Shown piece after piece: positions 1 to 8,813 of a stretch of 64,000 nucleotides of DNA. The stretch lies in assembly GCF_900103955.1 (NCBI RefSeq), contig NZ_FNIL01000001.1, positions 310,001-374,000 of the forward strand. Direction: 5' to 3'. Each line of letters begins with the position of its first letter. Position 1 is the first letter of the stretch. The DNA comes from Alkalicoccus daliensis (lineage in GTDB: Bacteria > Bacillota > Bacilli > Bacillales > Salisediminibacteriaceae). The translations under genes were made by a program, and so were the position numbers. The notes beneath the pieces were generated by a model that did no database searches, had not been told where the DNA came from, and saw only the letters and a list, made by a program, of their open reading frames with translations.

Positions 1-228
1 ATCAGCGGTTTAAGTAAAGGAGTTCTGGTGGTGGAGGCAAAAAAAAGAAGTGGATCTTTAATTACTGCAGAAACAGCATTGGAGCAGGGAAAAGATGTTT
101 ATGCAGTGCCAGGCAGAATATCTGATCCTCTATCTGAAGGAACAAATCGGTTAATTCAGGATGGTGCAAAACTGATTTTAAGTGCGGAAGACCTGCTTGA
201 AGAGTTCAGGGAAGTGAGTAATTTCTGA
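1..228 (+). CDS. dprA: DNA processing protein DprA, C-terminal part (5' end outside window)
   Basis: Frame 1 is open from the first base and encodes the last 75 residues of DprA (Smf), the RecA loader that protects incoming single-stranded DNA during natural transformation. The conserved Rossmann-like segment ISGLSKGVLVVEA, followed by KRSGSLITAETALEQG and the DVYAVPGRI motif, is diagnostic. The chain ends in EEFREVSNF with TGA at 226-228, shortly after the Rossmann-like domain, so no long C-terminal winged-helix extension is present. An internal GTG at 28 is not a start. The gene precedes topA as in Bacillus subtilis. The family call is certain; only the N-terminal part is missing because of the window edge. 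Confidence 0.95.
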   Translation: MSGLSKGVLVVEAKKRSGSLITAETALEQGKDVYAVPGRISDPLSEGTNRLIQDGAKLILSAEDLLEEFREVSNF

Positions 229-236
229 AAAGTCGT

Positions 237-266
237 TTGACAAATCAAGAGAGAGTGTTTAATAAT
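237..266 (+). promoter_or_regulatory. Candidate sigma-A promoter for topA
   Basis: A perfect -35 TTGACA (237-242) is followed after 18 bp by AATAAT (261-266, five of six matches), or after 17 bp by the poorer TAATAA. It lies between the dprA stop and topA, about 45 bp upstream of the topA start. This is a sequence-only prediction. Confidence 0.6.
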
Positions 267-310
267 AGGGGAGATTCTTATAGTTGTAAATAAGGGAGGA
301 GCGACACCTT

Positions 311-2386
311 ATGTCGGATTATTTAGTGATCGTAGAATCCCCCGCTAAAGCGAAAACAATTGGAAAATATTTAGGTAAAAAATATGTCGTTAAAGCATCG
401 ATGGGACATGTCATCGACTTGCCAAAAAGTCAAATGGGTGTAGACGTAGAAAATGAATTCTCTCCTAAGTATATTACGATTCGCGGGAAAGGACCGATTC
501 TAAAAGAACTTAAACAAGCTGCGAAAAAAGCAAAAAAGGTTTATCTTGCTGCCGACCCCGACAGAGAAGGGGAAGCAATTGCCTGGCACTTAGCTGACAG
601 CTTGAATATCGAAAAAAATTCCAAATGTCGGGTTGTTTTTAATGAAATTACTAAACAGGCAATCAAAGATTCGTTTAAACATCCCAGAGAAATTAATATC
701 AATCTGGTGGATGCCCAGCAGGCGCGCAGAGTCCTTGACAGGCTGGTAGGCTACAATATCAGTCCGCTTTTATGGAAAAAAGTGAAAAAGGGTTTAAGTG
801 CAGGACGGGTACAGTCAGTTGCTGTGAAAATGATCATCGACCGGGAAAATGAAATTCTGGCTTTTGAACCGGTGGAATATTGGTCTATTACTGCGCAGTT
901 AGAAAAAGATGGAATGGAATTTGAAGCGAAATTTACTGGCGTAAATGGGAAAAAGCAGGAATTGGGTACAGAAGAAGAAGTTAACGCTGTGCTTTCCCAG
1001 ATGAATGGAAAAGCTTTTGAAGTTGATGCCGTAAAAAAACGTGAAAGAAAAAGAAATCCTGTTGTTCCTTTCACAACATCTTCTTTGCAGCAGGAAGCAG
1101 CCAGAAAGCTCAATTTCAGAGCAAAGAAAACAATGATGCTCGCTCAGCAGCTTTATGAAGGGATCGATATAGGAAAATCAGGCACAACTGGTCTGATTAC
1201 TTATATGCGGACGGATTCCACGCGGATTTCTGATACTGCTAAAAATGAAACGTATGATTATATTGTTGATCATTATGGTAAAGAATTTACAGGAGCAGAA
1301 AATAAGCCAAAGCAGAAACAATCTACTAATTCCCAGGACGCACACGAAGCTGTTCGTCCAACCAGCGTAATAAACGATCCTAAAACAATAAAACAATATT
1401 TATCGAGAGATCAATATCGTTTGTATAAATTAATTTGGGAGCGGTTGGTTGCAAGTCAAATGGCACCAGCTGTCATGGACACGATGTCAGTCGATATGTC
1501 CAATAACGGTGTGCAGTTCCGGGCTACCGGCTCCAAGCTGAAATTTGCCGGTTTCATGAAAGTATATATTGAAGGTACGGATGATGGAAAAGAAGAAAAA
1601 GATAAGCTTCTTCCTGAATTAACAGAAGGGGAAGAAACAAAGGCGAAAACAATAGATCCTAATCAGCACTTTACACAGCCGCCACCGCGGTATACTGAAG
1701 CAAGACTTGTAAGAACTCTTGAAGAATTAGGGATCGGAAGACCTTCAACATTTGCGCCTACACTTGATACGATTCAGCGCAGAGGATATGTAGCTTTGGA
1801 AGATAAGCGTTTTGTTCCGACGGAGCTCGGGACAATAGTTTTAGAATTAATAGAAGAATTTTTCCCGGAAATTTTGAACGTGGAATTTACTGCTACGATG
1901 GAATCCAATTTGGATGCTATTGAAGATGGTGAACAGTCATGGGTTAAAATTATCGATGAATTTTATGGGGATTTTGAAAAAAGACTGAGAACTGCTGAAG
2001 AAGAAATGAAAGAAGTAGAAATCAAAGATGAGCCTGCAGGCGAAGACTGTGAAAAATGCGGGAATGAAATGGTTTACAAAATGGGCCGCTACGGGAAATT
2101 TATGGCATGCTCGAATTTTCCAGAGTGCAGAAATACAAAAGCGATCGTTAAAGATATCGGGGTTCCTTGTCCGAAATGCACTAAGGGCAATGTTGTAGAG
2201 AGAAAGAGTAAAAAAAGAAGGATTTTCTACGGCTGCGACCGTTACCCGGATTGTGACTTTATTTCATGGGATAAACCTATAAGCAGACCCTGTCCAAAAT
2301 GCGAAAATCTGCTGGTAGAAAAGAAAAGTAAAAAAGGTACACACGTAAGCTGTACTGAATGTGACTATAAAGAAGATGTAAATTAA
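311..2386 (+). CDS. topA: DNA topoisomerase I (type IA)
   Basis: This enzyme relaxes negative supercoils by cutting and passing single strands through a 5'-phosphotyrosine intermediate. The 691-residue chain starts with a Toprim domain ([17 protein letters not shown] near residue 6, acidic triad in ADPDREGEA at 81-89). The active-site tyrosine is Y298 in [11 protein letters not shown]. The C terminus holds three Cys4 zinc-ribbon modules starting near C580, C620 and C661, with lysine-rich spacers. The length matches the Bacillus enzyme. The start is supported by AAGGGAGG about 12 bases upstream. The gene sits after dprA as usual, but the expected next gene trmFO is absent and a terminator-like hairpin follows instead. 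Confidence 0.98.
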   Translation: MSDYLVIVESPAKAKTIGKYLGKKYVVKASMGHVIDLPKSQMGVDVENEFSPKYITIRGKGPILKELKQAAKKAKKVYLAADPDREGEAIAWHLADSLNIEKNSKCRVVFNEITKQAIKDSFKHPREININLVDAQQARRVLDRLVGYNISPLLWKKVKKGLSAGRVQSVAVKMIIDRENEILAFEPVEYWSITAQLEKDGMEFEAKFTGVNGKKQELGTEEEVNAVLSQMNGKAFEVDAVKKRERKRNPVVPFTTSSLQQEAARKLNFRAKKTMMLAQQLYEGIDIGKSGTTGLITYMRTDSTRISDTAKNETYDYIVDHYGKEFTGAENKPKQKQSTNSQDAHEAVRPTSVINDPKTIKQYLSRDQYRLYKLIWERLVASQMAPAVMDTMSVDMSNNGVQFRATGSKLKFAGFMKVYIEGTDDGKEEKDKLLPELTEGEETKAKTIDPNQHFTQPPPRYTEARLVRTLEELGIGRPSTFAPTLDTIQRRGYVALEDKRFVPTELGTIVLELIEEFFPEILNVEFTATMESNLDAIEDGEQSWVKIIDEFYGDFEKRLRTAEEEMKEVEIKDEPAGEDCEKCGNEMVYKMGRYGKFMACSNFPECRNTKAIVKDIGVPCPKCTKGNVVERKSKKRRIFYGCDRYPDCDFISWDKPISRPCPKCENLLVEKKSKKGTHVSCTECDYKEDVN

Positions 2387-2394
2387 TAAAGCGT

Positions 2395-2427
2395 AGCCGT
2401 CTACTTTTTATATAGACGGCTTCTTAT
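2395..2427 (+). terminator. Intrinsic terminator after topA
   Basis: A 9-bp perfect stem (AGCCGTCTA at 2395-2403 with TAGACGGCT at 2413-2421, 9-nt loop) is followed by TCTTATT, a short imperfect T-tract. It begins 9 bases after the topA stop, so topA probably ends its own transcript. Confidence 0.75.
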
Positions 2428-2843
2428 TATGTGATTATCCTGCATTCATTCAGCAAAGTTAGAACAGCGTCTGAAATTCATGAAATGTTTTAGAATGTAA
2501 AAGTAGTAAAGAAAAACTCAGGCAGATAGCAAGAAATCTTATTCATACTCCATTATAATAAAGATACGATGAAATATAGAGGAGTAAGGAGAATCAATTC
2601 AGAATTTTGTGAAAAAATTGTAAAGTTTATTGAAATGGGTTACAAAGATATGATACTATTTAGTAGCTCTAATTGACTCCAACAAGAACTTCCTGAGGGA
2701 TTATTAAATAAAATAAATTATGCTCAAGATCGATTCAGGTATTTTAATTACTCATGATACTATTAGGTGAATCTTATCTGCTTATTAAACTGTGTAATTT
2801 CTACAATAATTCTAATTGAGCTTTTCAAAAGGAGCCTTCCTTA
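2428..2843 (+). other. AT-rich intergenic stretch where trmFO is usually found
   Basis: In B. subtilis trmFO (gid) lies between topA and xerC. Here this gap holds no ORF above 60 codons and no recognisable TrmFO motif. The only in-frame run I can trace is a 35-codon ORF at 2569-2676 (starts MKYRGVRRINSEF) without a ribosome binding site; I do not recognise it. Near the 3' end a TACAAT hexamer (2802-2807) could be a -10 element for the xerC operon, but no good -35 sits at the right distance. The stretch looks like non-coding or fully decayed sequence. Confidence 0.6.
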
Positions 2844-3725
2844 ATGAGTCATGAACTGGATGCTTTCATTACGTATCTCAGAATTGAAAAAAAAGCTTCT
2901 TCCTATACAGTCGATAATTATAAGCGTGATATTGAAGAATTTTTTCAATACACAGAGCAGCGATGGAAACTTTCTGCCGCTGCAGTTTCGTATGTACATA
3001 TACGAGAGTATTTAACTGAGCTTTATGCAAATGAACTCGCCAGAACCACGGTGTCGCGGAAATTATCTTCTTTACGTTCGTTTTACAGGTATTTACTTAG
3101 GGAAGAGAAAATAGTGGCAAATCCTGTAGCGTTAATTCATGCTCCTAAGCAGGGAAGAAAACTGCCCTCTTTTTTTTATGAGGAAGAGCTTTCAGCGCTT
3201 TTTGAATCAGTAAACACCTCCACTCCATTAGGAAAGCGCAATTTAGCTTTACTGGAGATATTTTATGCAACCGGTATTCGGGTGGGAGAGTGCGTAAAGC
3301 TTGATGTACGGGATTTCGATAAGCAGCTGGAAACACTTCTGGTGCAGGGTAAAGGCGGAAAAGAGAGATATGTTCCGGTAGGAAGTTTTGCGGCAGAAGC
3401 TTTAAATATTTATTTAGAGGCAGTAAGACCTGAATTGAATCCTGCTGATGATGCCCTTTTTTTAAATTATGCAGGAAAAAGACTATCGGCAAGGGGTATT
3501 CAAAAAGCGTTAAATAAAATAGCGGAAGAAGGCTCTATGAAAGCAAGAATGAGCCCGCATGTTCTTAGACATACTTTTGCTACTCATTTATTAAATGAGG
3601 GAGCCGATCTTCGGACAGTGCAGGAACTTCTTGGACACAGCGATCTTTCAGCTACCCAAATTTATACGCACGTTACAAAGGACAGGCTGAGGGAAGTTTA
3701 TAGGAGCAGCCACCCGCGAGCTTGA
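2844..3725 (+). CDS. xerC: Tyrosine recombinase XerC (CodV)
   Basis: This recombinase resolves chromosome dimers at dif together with XerD. The 293-residue protein has the N-terminal SAM-like core-binding domain (residues 1-90) and a catalytic domain with the full active-site set. R146 lies in ATGIRVGEC, K170 in the QGKGGKER hairpin, H239 and R242 in HVLRHTFATHLL, H265 in LGHSDLS, and the nucleophile Y274 in ATQIYTHV. Spacing matches E. coli XerC (148/172/240/243/266/275). AAAGGAG precedes the ATG by about 9 bases. It is the first gene of the xerC–hslV–hslU–codY operon, with only 21 bp to hslV. Confidence 0.97.
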   Translation: MSHELDAFITYLRIEKKASSYTVDNYKRDIEEFFQYTEQRWKLSAAAVSYVHIREYLTELYANELARTTVSRKLSSLRSFYRYLLREEKIVANPVALIHAPKQGRKLPSFFYEEELSALFESVNTSTPLGKRNLALLEIFYATGIRVGECVKLDVRDFDKQLETLLVQGKGGKERYVPVGSFAAEALNIYLEAVRPELNPADDALFLNYAGKRLSARGIQKALNKIAEEGSMKARMSPHVLRHTFATHLLNEGADLRTVQELLGHSDLSATQIYTHVTKDRLREVYRSSHPRA

Positions 3726-3746
3726 TCAATAGAAAGGAGCTTTTCT

Positions 3747-4292
3747 GTGGAAGCAATAAAAGGCACAACAATATTTGCGGTCCGCCACAATGGAGAGTCT
3801 GCTATGGCCGGCGACGGACAAGTGACTTTTGGAAATGCAGTGGTAATGAAACATTCTGCACGGAAAGTACGTAGACTATACCGGGGAAGTGTAGTAGCCG
3901 GGTTTGCCGGTTCTGTGGCAGATGCATTTACGTTATATGAAAAATTTGAAACGAAGCTGGAAGAATACAGTGGTAATCTTCAAAGAGCTGCCGTAGAACT
4001 CGCTAAAGAGTGGCGGAGTGATCAAGTACTCAGAAAATTAGAAGCTATGCTGATCGTAATGGATAAGTCCTCTATCTACCTGATCGCTGGTACGGGAGAA
4101 GTGATCGAACCGGATGATGGCATCATTGCAATAGGATCCGGCGGCAACTATGCACTGGCAGCAGGACGGGCGATGACAGAACACGCGAAACACCTTACTG
4201 CAGCAGAATTGGCTGAAGCAAGCTTGAAAACTGCAGCAGACCTTTGCGTTTATACCAACCATCATATAATCGTAGAAACAATTGACAATTAG
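3747..4292 (+). CDS. hslV: ATP-dependent protease peptidase subunit HslV (ClpQ/CodW)
   Basis: HslV is the proteasome-like threonine peptidase that forms dodecamers and degrades proteins unfolded by HslU. The 181-residue chain has the family core [20 protein letters not shown], the [20 protein letters not shown] segment and the [13 protein letters not shown] loop. GTG at 3747 is the start, with GAAAGGAG 7 bases upstream. The N terminus reads [10 protein letters not shown], so the catalytic Thr (T7 by alignment) is preceded by six residues. B. subtilis ClpQ instead begins MSSFHATT and has been described as using its N-terminal serine. Here there is no Ser2, so activity would need removal of a short propeptide. 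hslU begins 16 bp later. Confidence 0.96.
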   Translation: MEAIKGTTIFAVRHNGESAMAGDGQVTFGNAVVMKHSARKVRRLYRGSVVAGFAGSVADAFTLYEKFETKLEEYSGNLQRAAVELAKEWRSDQVLRKLEAMLIVMDKSSIYLIAGTGEVIEPDDGIIAIGSGGNYALAAGRAMTEHAKHLTAAELAEASLKTAADLCVYTNHHIIVETIDN

Positions 4293-4308
4293 TCAAGGAG
4301 GAATTAGC

Positions 4309-5721
4309 ATGAGCAGTTCATTGACTCCAGCACAAATAGTTGACCGGCTGGATCAGACTATCGTCGGTCAAAAGCAAGCGAAGAGATCTGTAGCGGTTGC
4401 TTTAAGGAATCGGTACAGACGAAGCAGACTGGATGATTCTTTAAAAGAAGAAATTACTCCGAAGAATATTTTAATGATAGGACCTACGGGGGTAGGGAAA
4501 ACTGAAATTGCCAGACGACTTGCCAAGCTGGTGGGGGCTCCTTTTATAAAAGTGGAAGCCACAAAATTCACTGAGGTAGGTTACGTGGGAAGAGATGTAG
4601 AATCTATGATTCGTGACCTTGTGGAAACCTCTGTAAGGCTCGTTCAGGAAGAAAAGAAAAATCGAGTAAAAGATAAGGCGGCAAAACTCGCAGAGCAGAG
4701 ATTAGTGGAACTGCTTCATCCGAAAAAGAAAAAATCTAAGAATTCCAATAACAATTATCGAAACCCGTTAGAAATGTTTTTTCAGGAACAGGCAGAAGAG
4801 GAGGAAGAGTCTGAAGTTGAAAATAACGCTCAGGATGAATCCTATCGGGAAGCAAGAAAAAGAATCCAAGAAAAATTAAACAGCGGAGAAATGGAAGATG
4901 AAACTGTAACACTTACAGTAGAAGAACAGGGAAAAAACTTCATGGACATGTTCCAGGGCGGCGGCATGGACCAAATGGGAATGAACATGCAGGATATGTT
5001 TGGAAGCATGATGCCGAAGCAGAAAAAAGAAAGATCCCTGCCAGTAAAAGAAGCAAGAAAAGTTCTAACAGAACAGGAAGCTGAAAAACTGATTAATATG
5101 GAAGAAGTAACCCAGGAAGCGATTGATCGTGCTGAGCAGCTCGGAATCATTTTTATAGATGAAATTGACAAGGTGGCAGGCAAAAGCCAGCAGTCTGCGG
5201 ATGTTTCAAGAGAAGGAGTGCAGCGGGATATTCTTCCTATAATTGAAGGGTCAACTGTTGTAACAAAACATGGAGCTGTAAAAACGGACCATATGCTGTT
5301 TATAGGAGCAGGTGCATTTCATTTTTCCAAGCCTTCAGATTTAATTCCTGAACTTCAGGGAAGACTTCCTATAAGGGTGGAACTCGACTCCCTCGGAGTG
5401 GAAGATTTTGTTAACATTCTCACACAGCCCAAATATGCGCTCTTAAAACAATATGAAGCAATGTTGGGTGTGGAAGGAATTCAATTGAATTTTGAACCTG
5501 AAGCAGTTCGGAAAATCGCTGAAATTGCAGCTGAAGTTAATGATAATACCGAGAATATAGGAGCACGCCGTCTGCATACAATTATGGAAAGATTGTTAGA
5601 AGACCTTTCCTTCGAAGCTACTGAAATCACGATGGAAACTGTAGCAATTACAGCGAATTATGTGGAAGAAAAATTAGCAGATGTAGCAAAAAATAGAGAT
5701 GTTAGTCAGTATATATTATAA
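4309..5721 (+). CDS. hslU: HslU ATPase subunit (ClpY) of the HslUV protease
   Basis: This AAA+ unfoldase delivers substrates to HslV. In the 470-residue protein the Walker A motif is GPTGVGKT at 58-65, the aromatic pore loop GYVG is at 91-94 and the Walker B is IIFIDEIDK. Between them lies the I-domain, here long and low-complexity: a Lys/Asn-rich and Glu-rich run and then Met/Gly-rich repeats before [30 protein letters not shown] marks the C-terminal sensor region. The start is the ATG at 4309 after AAGGAGG. The in-frame TTG at 4282 lies inside hslV, lacks an RBS, and was rejected. Confidence 0.97.
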   Translation: MSSSLTPAQIVDRLDQTIVGQKQAKRSVAVALRNRYRRSRLDDSLKEEITPKNILMIGPTGVGKTEIARRLAKLVGAPFIKVEATKFTEVGYVGRDVESMIRDLVETSVRLVQEEKKNRVKDKAAKLAEQRLVELLHPKKKKSKNSNNNYRNPLEMFFQEQAEEEEESEVENNAQDESYREARKRIQEKLNSGEMEDETVTLTVEEQGKNFMDMFQGGGMDQMGMNMQDMFGSMMPKQKKERSLPVKEARKVLTEQEAEKLINMEEVTQEAIDRAEQLGIIFIDEIDKVAGKSQQSADVSREGVQRDILPIIEGSTVVTKHGAVKTDHMLFIGAGAFHFSKPSDLIPELQGRLPIRVELDSLGVEDFVNILTQPKYALLKQYEAMLGVEGIQLNFEPEAVRKIAEIAAEVNDNTENIGARRLHTIMERLLEDLSFEATEITMETVAITANYVEEKLADVAKNRDVSQYIL

Positions 5722-5741
5722 AACAATGGAGGAATTCAGAA

Positions 5742-6518
5742 ATGAATCTATTATCAAAAACAAGAAAGATTAACGAACTACTGCAAAAAAGCGGGGGCCA
5801 GTCAGTCAACTTTAAAGAAATGGCTGCCACACTGCGTGATGTAATTGAAGCGAATACTTTTATTTTGAGCCGCAGAGGGAAATTACTGGGATACTCTATT
5901 AAGCAGGAAATTGAGAACCAGAGAATGAAGTCTATTCTCGAAGAAAGACAGTTCCCGGAGGAGTATACGAGCGGGTTATTTAATATTAATGAAACTTCTT
6001 CTAATATCGATATCAATAGTGATTATACCGCGTTTCCTGTGGAAAACCGGGATCTATTTAAAAATGGATTAACAACTATAGTCCCTATTCAGGGAGGCGG
6101 TCAGCGTCTGGGAACTCTTATTTTAGCGAGATTGGATGATTCTTTTGATGAAGATGATTTAATTTTGGCTGAGTACGGTTCTACCGTGGTGGGTATGGAA
6201 ATTCTTCACGAAAAAGCAGAAGAGATTGAGCAGGAAGCGAGAAGCAAAGCAGTAGTACAGATGGCGATCAGTTCCCTTTCCTACAGCGAACTCGAAGCAG
6301 TAGATCATATTTTTCAGGAGTTAGATGGCAATGAAGGTCTGCTGGTAGCAAGTAAAATTGCAGACAGAGTCGGAATTACGAGATCCGTTATTGTAAACGC
6401 CCTTCGTAAGCTGGAAAGCGCTGGAGTAATAGAATCGCGGTCTCTTGGTATGAAAGGAACTTATATAAAAGTATTAAATGATAAGTTTCTTCATGAGCTG
6501 AAAAAACACAAAAATTAA
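5742..6518 (+). CDS. codY: GTP- and branched-chain amino acid-sensing repressor CodY
   Basis: CodY is the global nutritional repressor of low-GC Gram-positives; it binds DNA when loaded with Ile/Leu/Val and GTP. The 258-residue protein has the GAF ligand domain with the known effector-contact positions present (R61, M62, F71, F98, V100). A linker and a winged helix-turn-helix at 203-222 follow ([19 protein letters not shown]). ATGGAGGAATTC places an RBS upstream of the ATG. It is the last gene of the xerC operon and immediately precedes the flagellar operon, which CodY represses in B. subtilis. Only 20 bp separate it from hslU. Confidence 0.98.
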   Translation: MNLLSKTRKINELLQKSGGQSVNFKEMAATLRDVIEANTFILSRRGKLLGYSIKQEIENQRMKSILEERQFPEEYTSGLFNINETSSNIDINSDYTAFPVENRDLFKNGLTTIVPIQGGGQRLGTLILARLDDSFDEDDLILAEYGSTVVGMEILHEKAEEIEQEARSKAVVQMAISSLSYSELEAVDHIFQELDGNEGLLVASKIADRVGITRSVIVNALRKLESAGVIESRSLGMKGTYIKVLNDKFLHELKKHKN

Positions 6519-6696
6519 TATAGGAATAAAATTTCAGATTGCTGCATTAAAAACTGTAAGATAAGAACCCGATTATTAATAATTAACATTATTGATTTTT
6601 CTGCATACAAATTATTATAATAAATTGCCGCAGCAGCTACTGAACTGGATTGATATTAATGATGGTAATAGATTAAGCAGTTTAAATTAATATTTT

Positions 6697-6731
6697 AAAA
6701 CCTGGCAGAAATATTCTGCCAGGTTTTTCTA
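6697..6731 (+). terminator. Strong intrinsic terminator downstream of codY
   Basis: A perfect 14-bp stem (AAAACCTGGCAGAA at 6697-6710, ATA loop, TTCTGCCAGGTTTT at 6714-6727) ends in a T-rich run (TTTTTCT). It lies about 180 bp after the codY stop and is the only clear terminator before flgB. The A-run on its left means it could also act on the opposite strand. Confidence 0.85.
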
Positions 6732-7259
6732 TGCTTTTCACCCTTTTTGATTTAAAAATAAGCAGGATGAATCTATATATGTAGATAAACACAATAAATC
6801 TCCCATAACATTCATTATTTGAATATTAAAAAATTAACAGAGTTCAATAGATTCTTGGAGGTGCATGTAAAAATAGCTATCGTGAAATTTGTCGAAAAAA
6901 GTTAATGTTTTGCGGCGAAATTCAAAATATAAAGGACATGCAGTCTCTCCATTTCTTATTTTAGAGAATCGGCAGCGTCTGGAAAGTTTGTATTTAGATA
7001 GTCTGAAAAAAGATTTACCAATTCTATATCTATTTTAATTCTTTTTTAGTATCCGAGATTTGTCTTTACAGAGCAGCTTTATATATGAGCCAACAGCTCT
7101 AATAGAGGGAATACAGGCTTACTGTATATTTTCCCGAAGACTGGACTAATAGGATTTCAGGCTGGTTTTAAAAAGAATAACTGTCGTTTGATTTAAGAAA
7201 TCCTCTTCATAGAATTCAAGTAATATTAAATTAACGTACAGCTGATTAAAAAATTCACA

Positions 7260-7286
7260 AAAAATTATTGGAAATTTTGTCGATAT
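7260..7286 (+). promoter_or_regulatory. Candidate sigma-D promoter upstream of flgB
   Basis: GTCGATAT at 7279-7286 differs by one base from the SigD -10 consensus GCCGATAT. It is preceded 15 bp upstream by AAAA (7260-7263), close to the TAAA -35 element. B. subtilis has a weak SigD promoter in front of this operon, which would give positive feedback from sigD at the far end. Prediction only. Confidence 0.4.
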
Positions 7287-7424
7287 TTATACCGTAAATT
7301 TCTGGATTGTGATAAGGTGCTAATAGAAATACATTCCTCGTATATAAATTTTACTAGGAAATGGGACTTAGTCTAAACAAAACAGGGACTTTTACCTTGA
7401 TATTATATATTTCTCCAAAAAACT

Positions 7425-7453
7425 TAGACAAAAGTCATACTTTTTTATAAGAT
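7425..7453 (+). promoter_or_regulatory. Candidate sigma-A promoter of the fla/che operon
   Basis: TAGACA (7425-7430, five of six matches) is followed after 17 bp by TAAGAT (7448-7453, four of six), with TATAAG overlapping at 7446. It lies about 40 bp before the flgB start, the position expected for the main vegetative promoter of the operon. Confidence 0.5.
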
Positions 7454-7499
7454 GTAGTTAATGAACTCGTACACTTGTACCGTAAGAGAGGAGACCTCG

Positions 7500-7898
7500 A
7501 TGAATTTAATTAATAATGAACGTATGAATTTACTGGAACAATCGCTGAATGCTGCGGTGAGTCGTCAAAATACGACTGCTTCAAATATTGCCAATGCAGA
7601 TACTCCGGGGTATAAAGCGCAGAAAACAATTTTCCAGCATCAGCTTGAAGCAGCATCTAATCAGTTAAATGCACATCGCACAAATGAAAAGCATATTCAA
7701 TTTTCCGGTGGATCAAATAATGGTGAACCTACAGTAATTCAAAAAAATAACACAATGTATAATCATAATGAAAATAATGTGGACATCGATCACGAGATGA
7801 GTGAGATGGCCAAAAATCAAATTTATTATAATTCATTAATAGAGCGATTGAATGGCTCATTTAATTCTATAAGAACAGCTCTAGGCTCTGGGAGGTAA
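7500..7898 (+). CDS. flgB: Flagellar basal-body rod protein FlgB
   Basis: FlgB is a proximal rod subunit of the basal body. The 132-residue protein shows the N-terminal axial-protein signature (AAVSRQNTTASNIANADTPGYKAQ) and the C-terminal heptad helix (HEMSEMAKNQIYYNSLIERLN) shared by rod and hook proteins. The start is the ATG at 7500, preceded by GAGAGGAG. The frame is open to an upstream ATG at 7461, but that would add a 13-residue extension that has no counterpart in FlgB and no RBS. It is the first gene of the fla/che operon, 5 bp before flgC. Confidence 0.96.
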   Translation: MNLINNERMNLLEQSLNAAVSRQNTTASNIANADTPGYKAQKTIFQHQLEAASNQLNAHRTNEKHIQFSGGSNNGEPTVIQKNNTMYNHNENNVDIDHEMSEMAKNQIYYNSLIERLNGSFNSIRTALGSGR

Positions 7899-7903
7899 TT
7901 AAA

Positions 7904-8362
7904 ATGTCTATGTTTCACGGTATGAACATCAGTGCTTCAGGTTTAACTTCACAGAGACTTCGGATGGACGTTACTTCAGCAAATATGGCAAATGCAGATA
8001 CTACGAGAGGTACCATGGTTAATGGAGAGTGGCAGCCCTACCGCAGAAAGCTGGTCCATATGAAAGCAGATAATAACGAAGCAGGAAAATTTCAACATCA
8101 CATGCAGAAAGCAAAAGAGGTAACACAGGCAGGTCAAGGTGTTCACGTTAGTGAAATTATTGATGACAATAGTCCTTTCCGGCAGGTGTATCAACCGGAG
8201 CACCCTGATGCAAATGAAGAAGGATATGTAGAAATGCCAAATGTAGATCCTTTAAAGGAAATGATTGATTTAATGAGTGCAACGCGCTCATATGAGGCGA
8301 ACATCACAACCCTGGATGCTCACAAAAGTATGCTGATGAGAGCACTGGAAATTGGAAGATAA
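7904..8362 (+). CDS. flgC: Flagellar basal-body rod protein FlgC
   Basis: FlgC is a proximal rod protein that stacks on FlgB. The 152-residue chain begins MSMFHGMNISASGLTSQRLR, has the rod motif DVTSANMANADTTR and ends with the conserved helix PLKEMIDLMSATRSYEANIT. A GGGAGG ribosome binding site lies inside the flgB 3' end, 5 bp before the start, suggesting tight co-translation. Length and motifs match the family; nothing is unusual. Confidence 0.96.
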   Translation: MSMFHGMNISASGLTSQRLRMDVTSANMANADTTRGTMVNGEWQPYRRKLVHMKADNNEAGKFQHHMQKAKEVTQAGQGVHVSEIIDDNSPFRQVYQPEHPDANEEGYVEMPNVDPLKEMIDLMSATRSYEANITTLDAHKSMLMRALEIGR

Positions 8363-8380
8363 TAAATATAGAGGGAGAGA

Positions 8381-8695
8381 ATGCTCGTGGCAATCGATCA
8401 AATAGCCAACATGCAGTCATTAATGGCCAAACCGAATTACAGAGCGAGTCTGGAAACCAGTCCTGCGGAAGCGCAGCAGTCATTTAAGACCTGGCTGAAT
8501 GAAGCGGTGGAAGGAGTTAATAACACGCGTATAGATTCTGAAAATATGACCCAGGCGATGGCTCGGGGAGAACAAGTGGATCTGCATGAAGTTATGATCT
8601 CCGCGCAAAAAGCTTCTATTACGCTGGAGACCACGATAGAAGTTCGTAATAAAGTAATTGAAGCTTATCAGGAAATCATGAGAATGCAGGTATAA
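8381..8695 (+). CDS. fliE: Flagellar hook-basal body complex protein FliE
   Basis: FliE links the MS ring to the rod and is needed early for export of rod proteins. The 104-residue protein has the conserved FliE C-terminal half: FKTWLNEAVEGVNN, then GEQVDLHEVMISAQKASI, TLETTIEVRNKVIEAYQEIMRMQV. Two starts are possible. The ATG at 8381 sits only 4-5 bases after GAGGGAG, while the in-frame GTG at 8387 has the more usual 9-base spacing and would shorten the protein by two residues. A 118-bp gap with a terminator-like hairpin follows before fliF. Confidence 0.94.
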   Translation: MLVAIDQIANMQSLMAKPNYRASLETSPAEAQQSFKTWLNEAVEGVNNTRIDSENMTQAMARGEQVDLHEVMISAQKASITLETTIEVRNKVIEAYQEIMRMQV

Positions 8696-8751
8696 TTTTT
8701 TTATAAGGACATACTTCTGGCTTATACCCTATATATCGGTAATATACCCGG

Positions 8752-8778
8752 ATGTTTAAAGGGGTAAACATTTTTTTT
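8752..8778 (+). terminator. Weak terminator-like hairpin between fliE and fliF
   Basis: A 7-bp stem ATGTTTA (8752-8758) / TAAACAT (8765-8771) with loop AAGGGG is followed directly by eight T residues (8771-8778). The stem has only one G-C pair, so termination would be partial at most. It lies inside the operon, which makes a role as attenuator or mRNA-processing site possible. Confidence 0.4.
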
Positions 8779-8813
8779 AATATCAGCTGGAAATTGTTTT
8801 AGTGGGAGGAAAC

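Larger units (their letters stand above)
6519..7499 (+). other. Long AT-rich spacer between codY and the fla/che operon
   Basis: Nearly 1 kb lies between codY and flgB. It contains a strong terminator (6697-6730), two candidate fla/che promoters (separate entries), and otherwise only short ORFs. The longest I traced is a 49-codon frame at 6889-7038 from a TTG (residues VLRRNSKYKGHAVSP, then ENRQRLESLYLDSLKK). It has no ribosome binding site and no family that I recognise; it may be a decayed gene fragment. A small hairpin (ATACAG–GCTTA–CTGTAT) lies near 7112-7130 without a T-tract. Nothing else is supported. Confidence 0.6.

Noticed and set aside
2569-2676. 35-codon ORF in the topA–xerC gap
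   Set aside because: No RBS, too short to assign, no family recognised.
4282-4308. TTG start for HslU at 4282
   Set aside because: Lies inside hslV; RBS AAGGAGG is correctly placed for ATG 4309.
6889-7038. 49-codon frame from TTG in the codY–flgB spacer
   Set aside because: No RBS and no recognisable family; could be a gene remnant but is not supported as a CDS.
7296-7310. Possible CodY box (AAATTTCTGGATTGT) upstream of flgB
   Set aside because: Five mismatches to AATTTTCWGAAAATT; too weak in AT-rich DNA to call.
7461-7499. Upstream ATG for FlgB
   Set aside because: Would add 13 residues with no RBS; the family N terminus matches ATG 7500.
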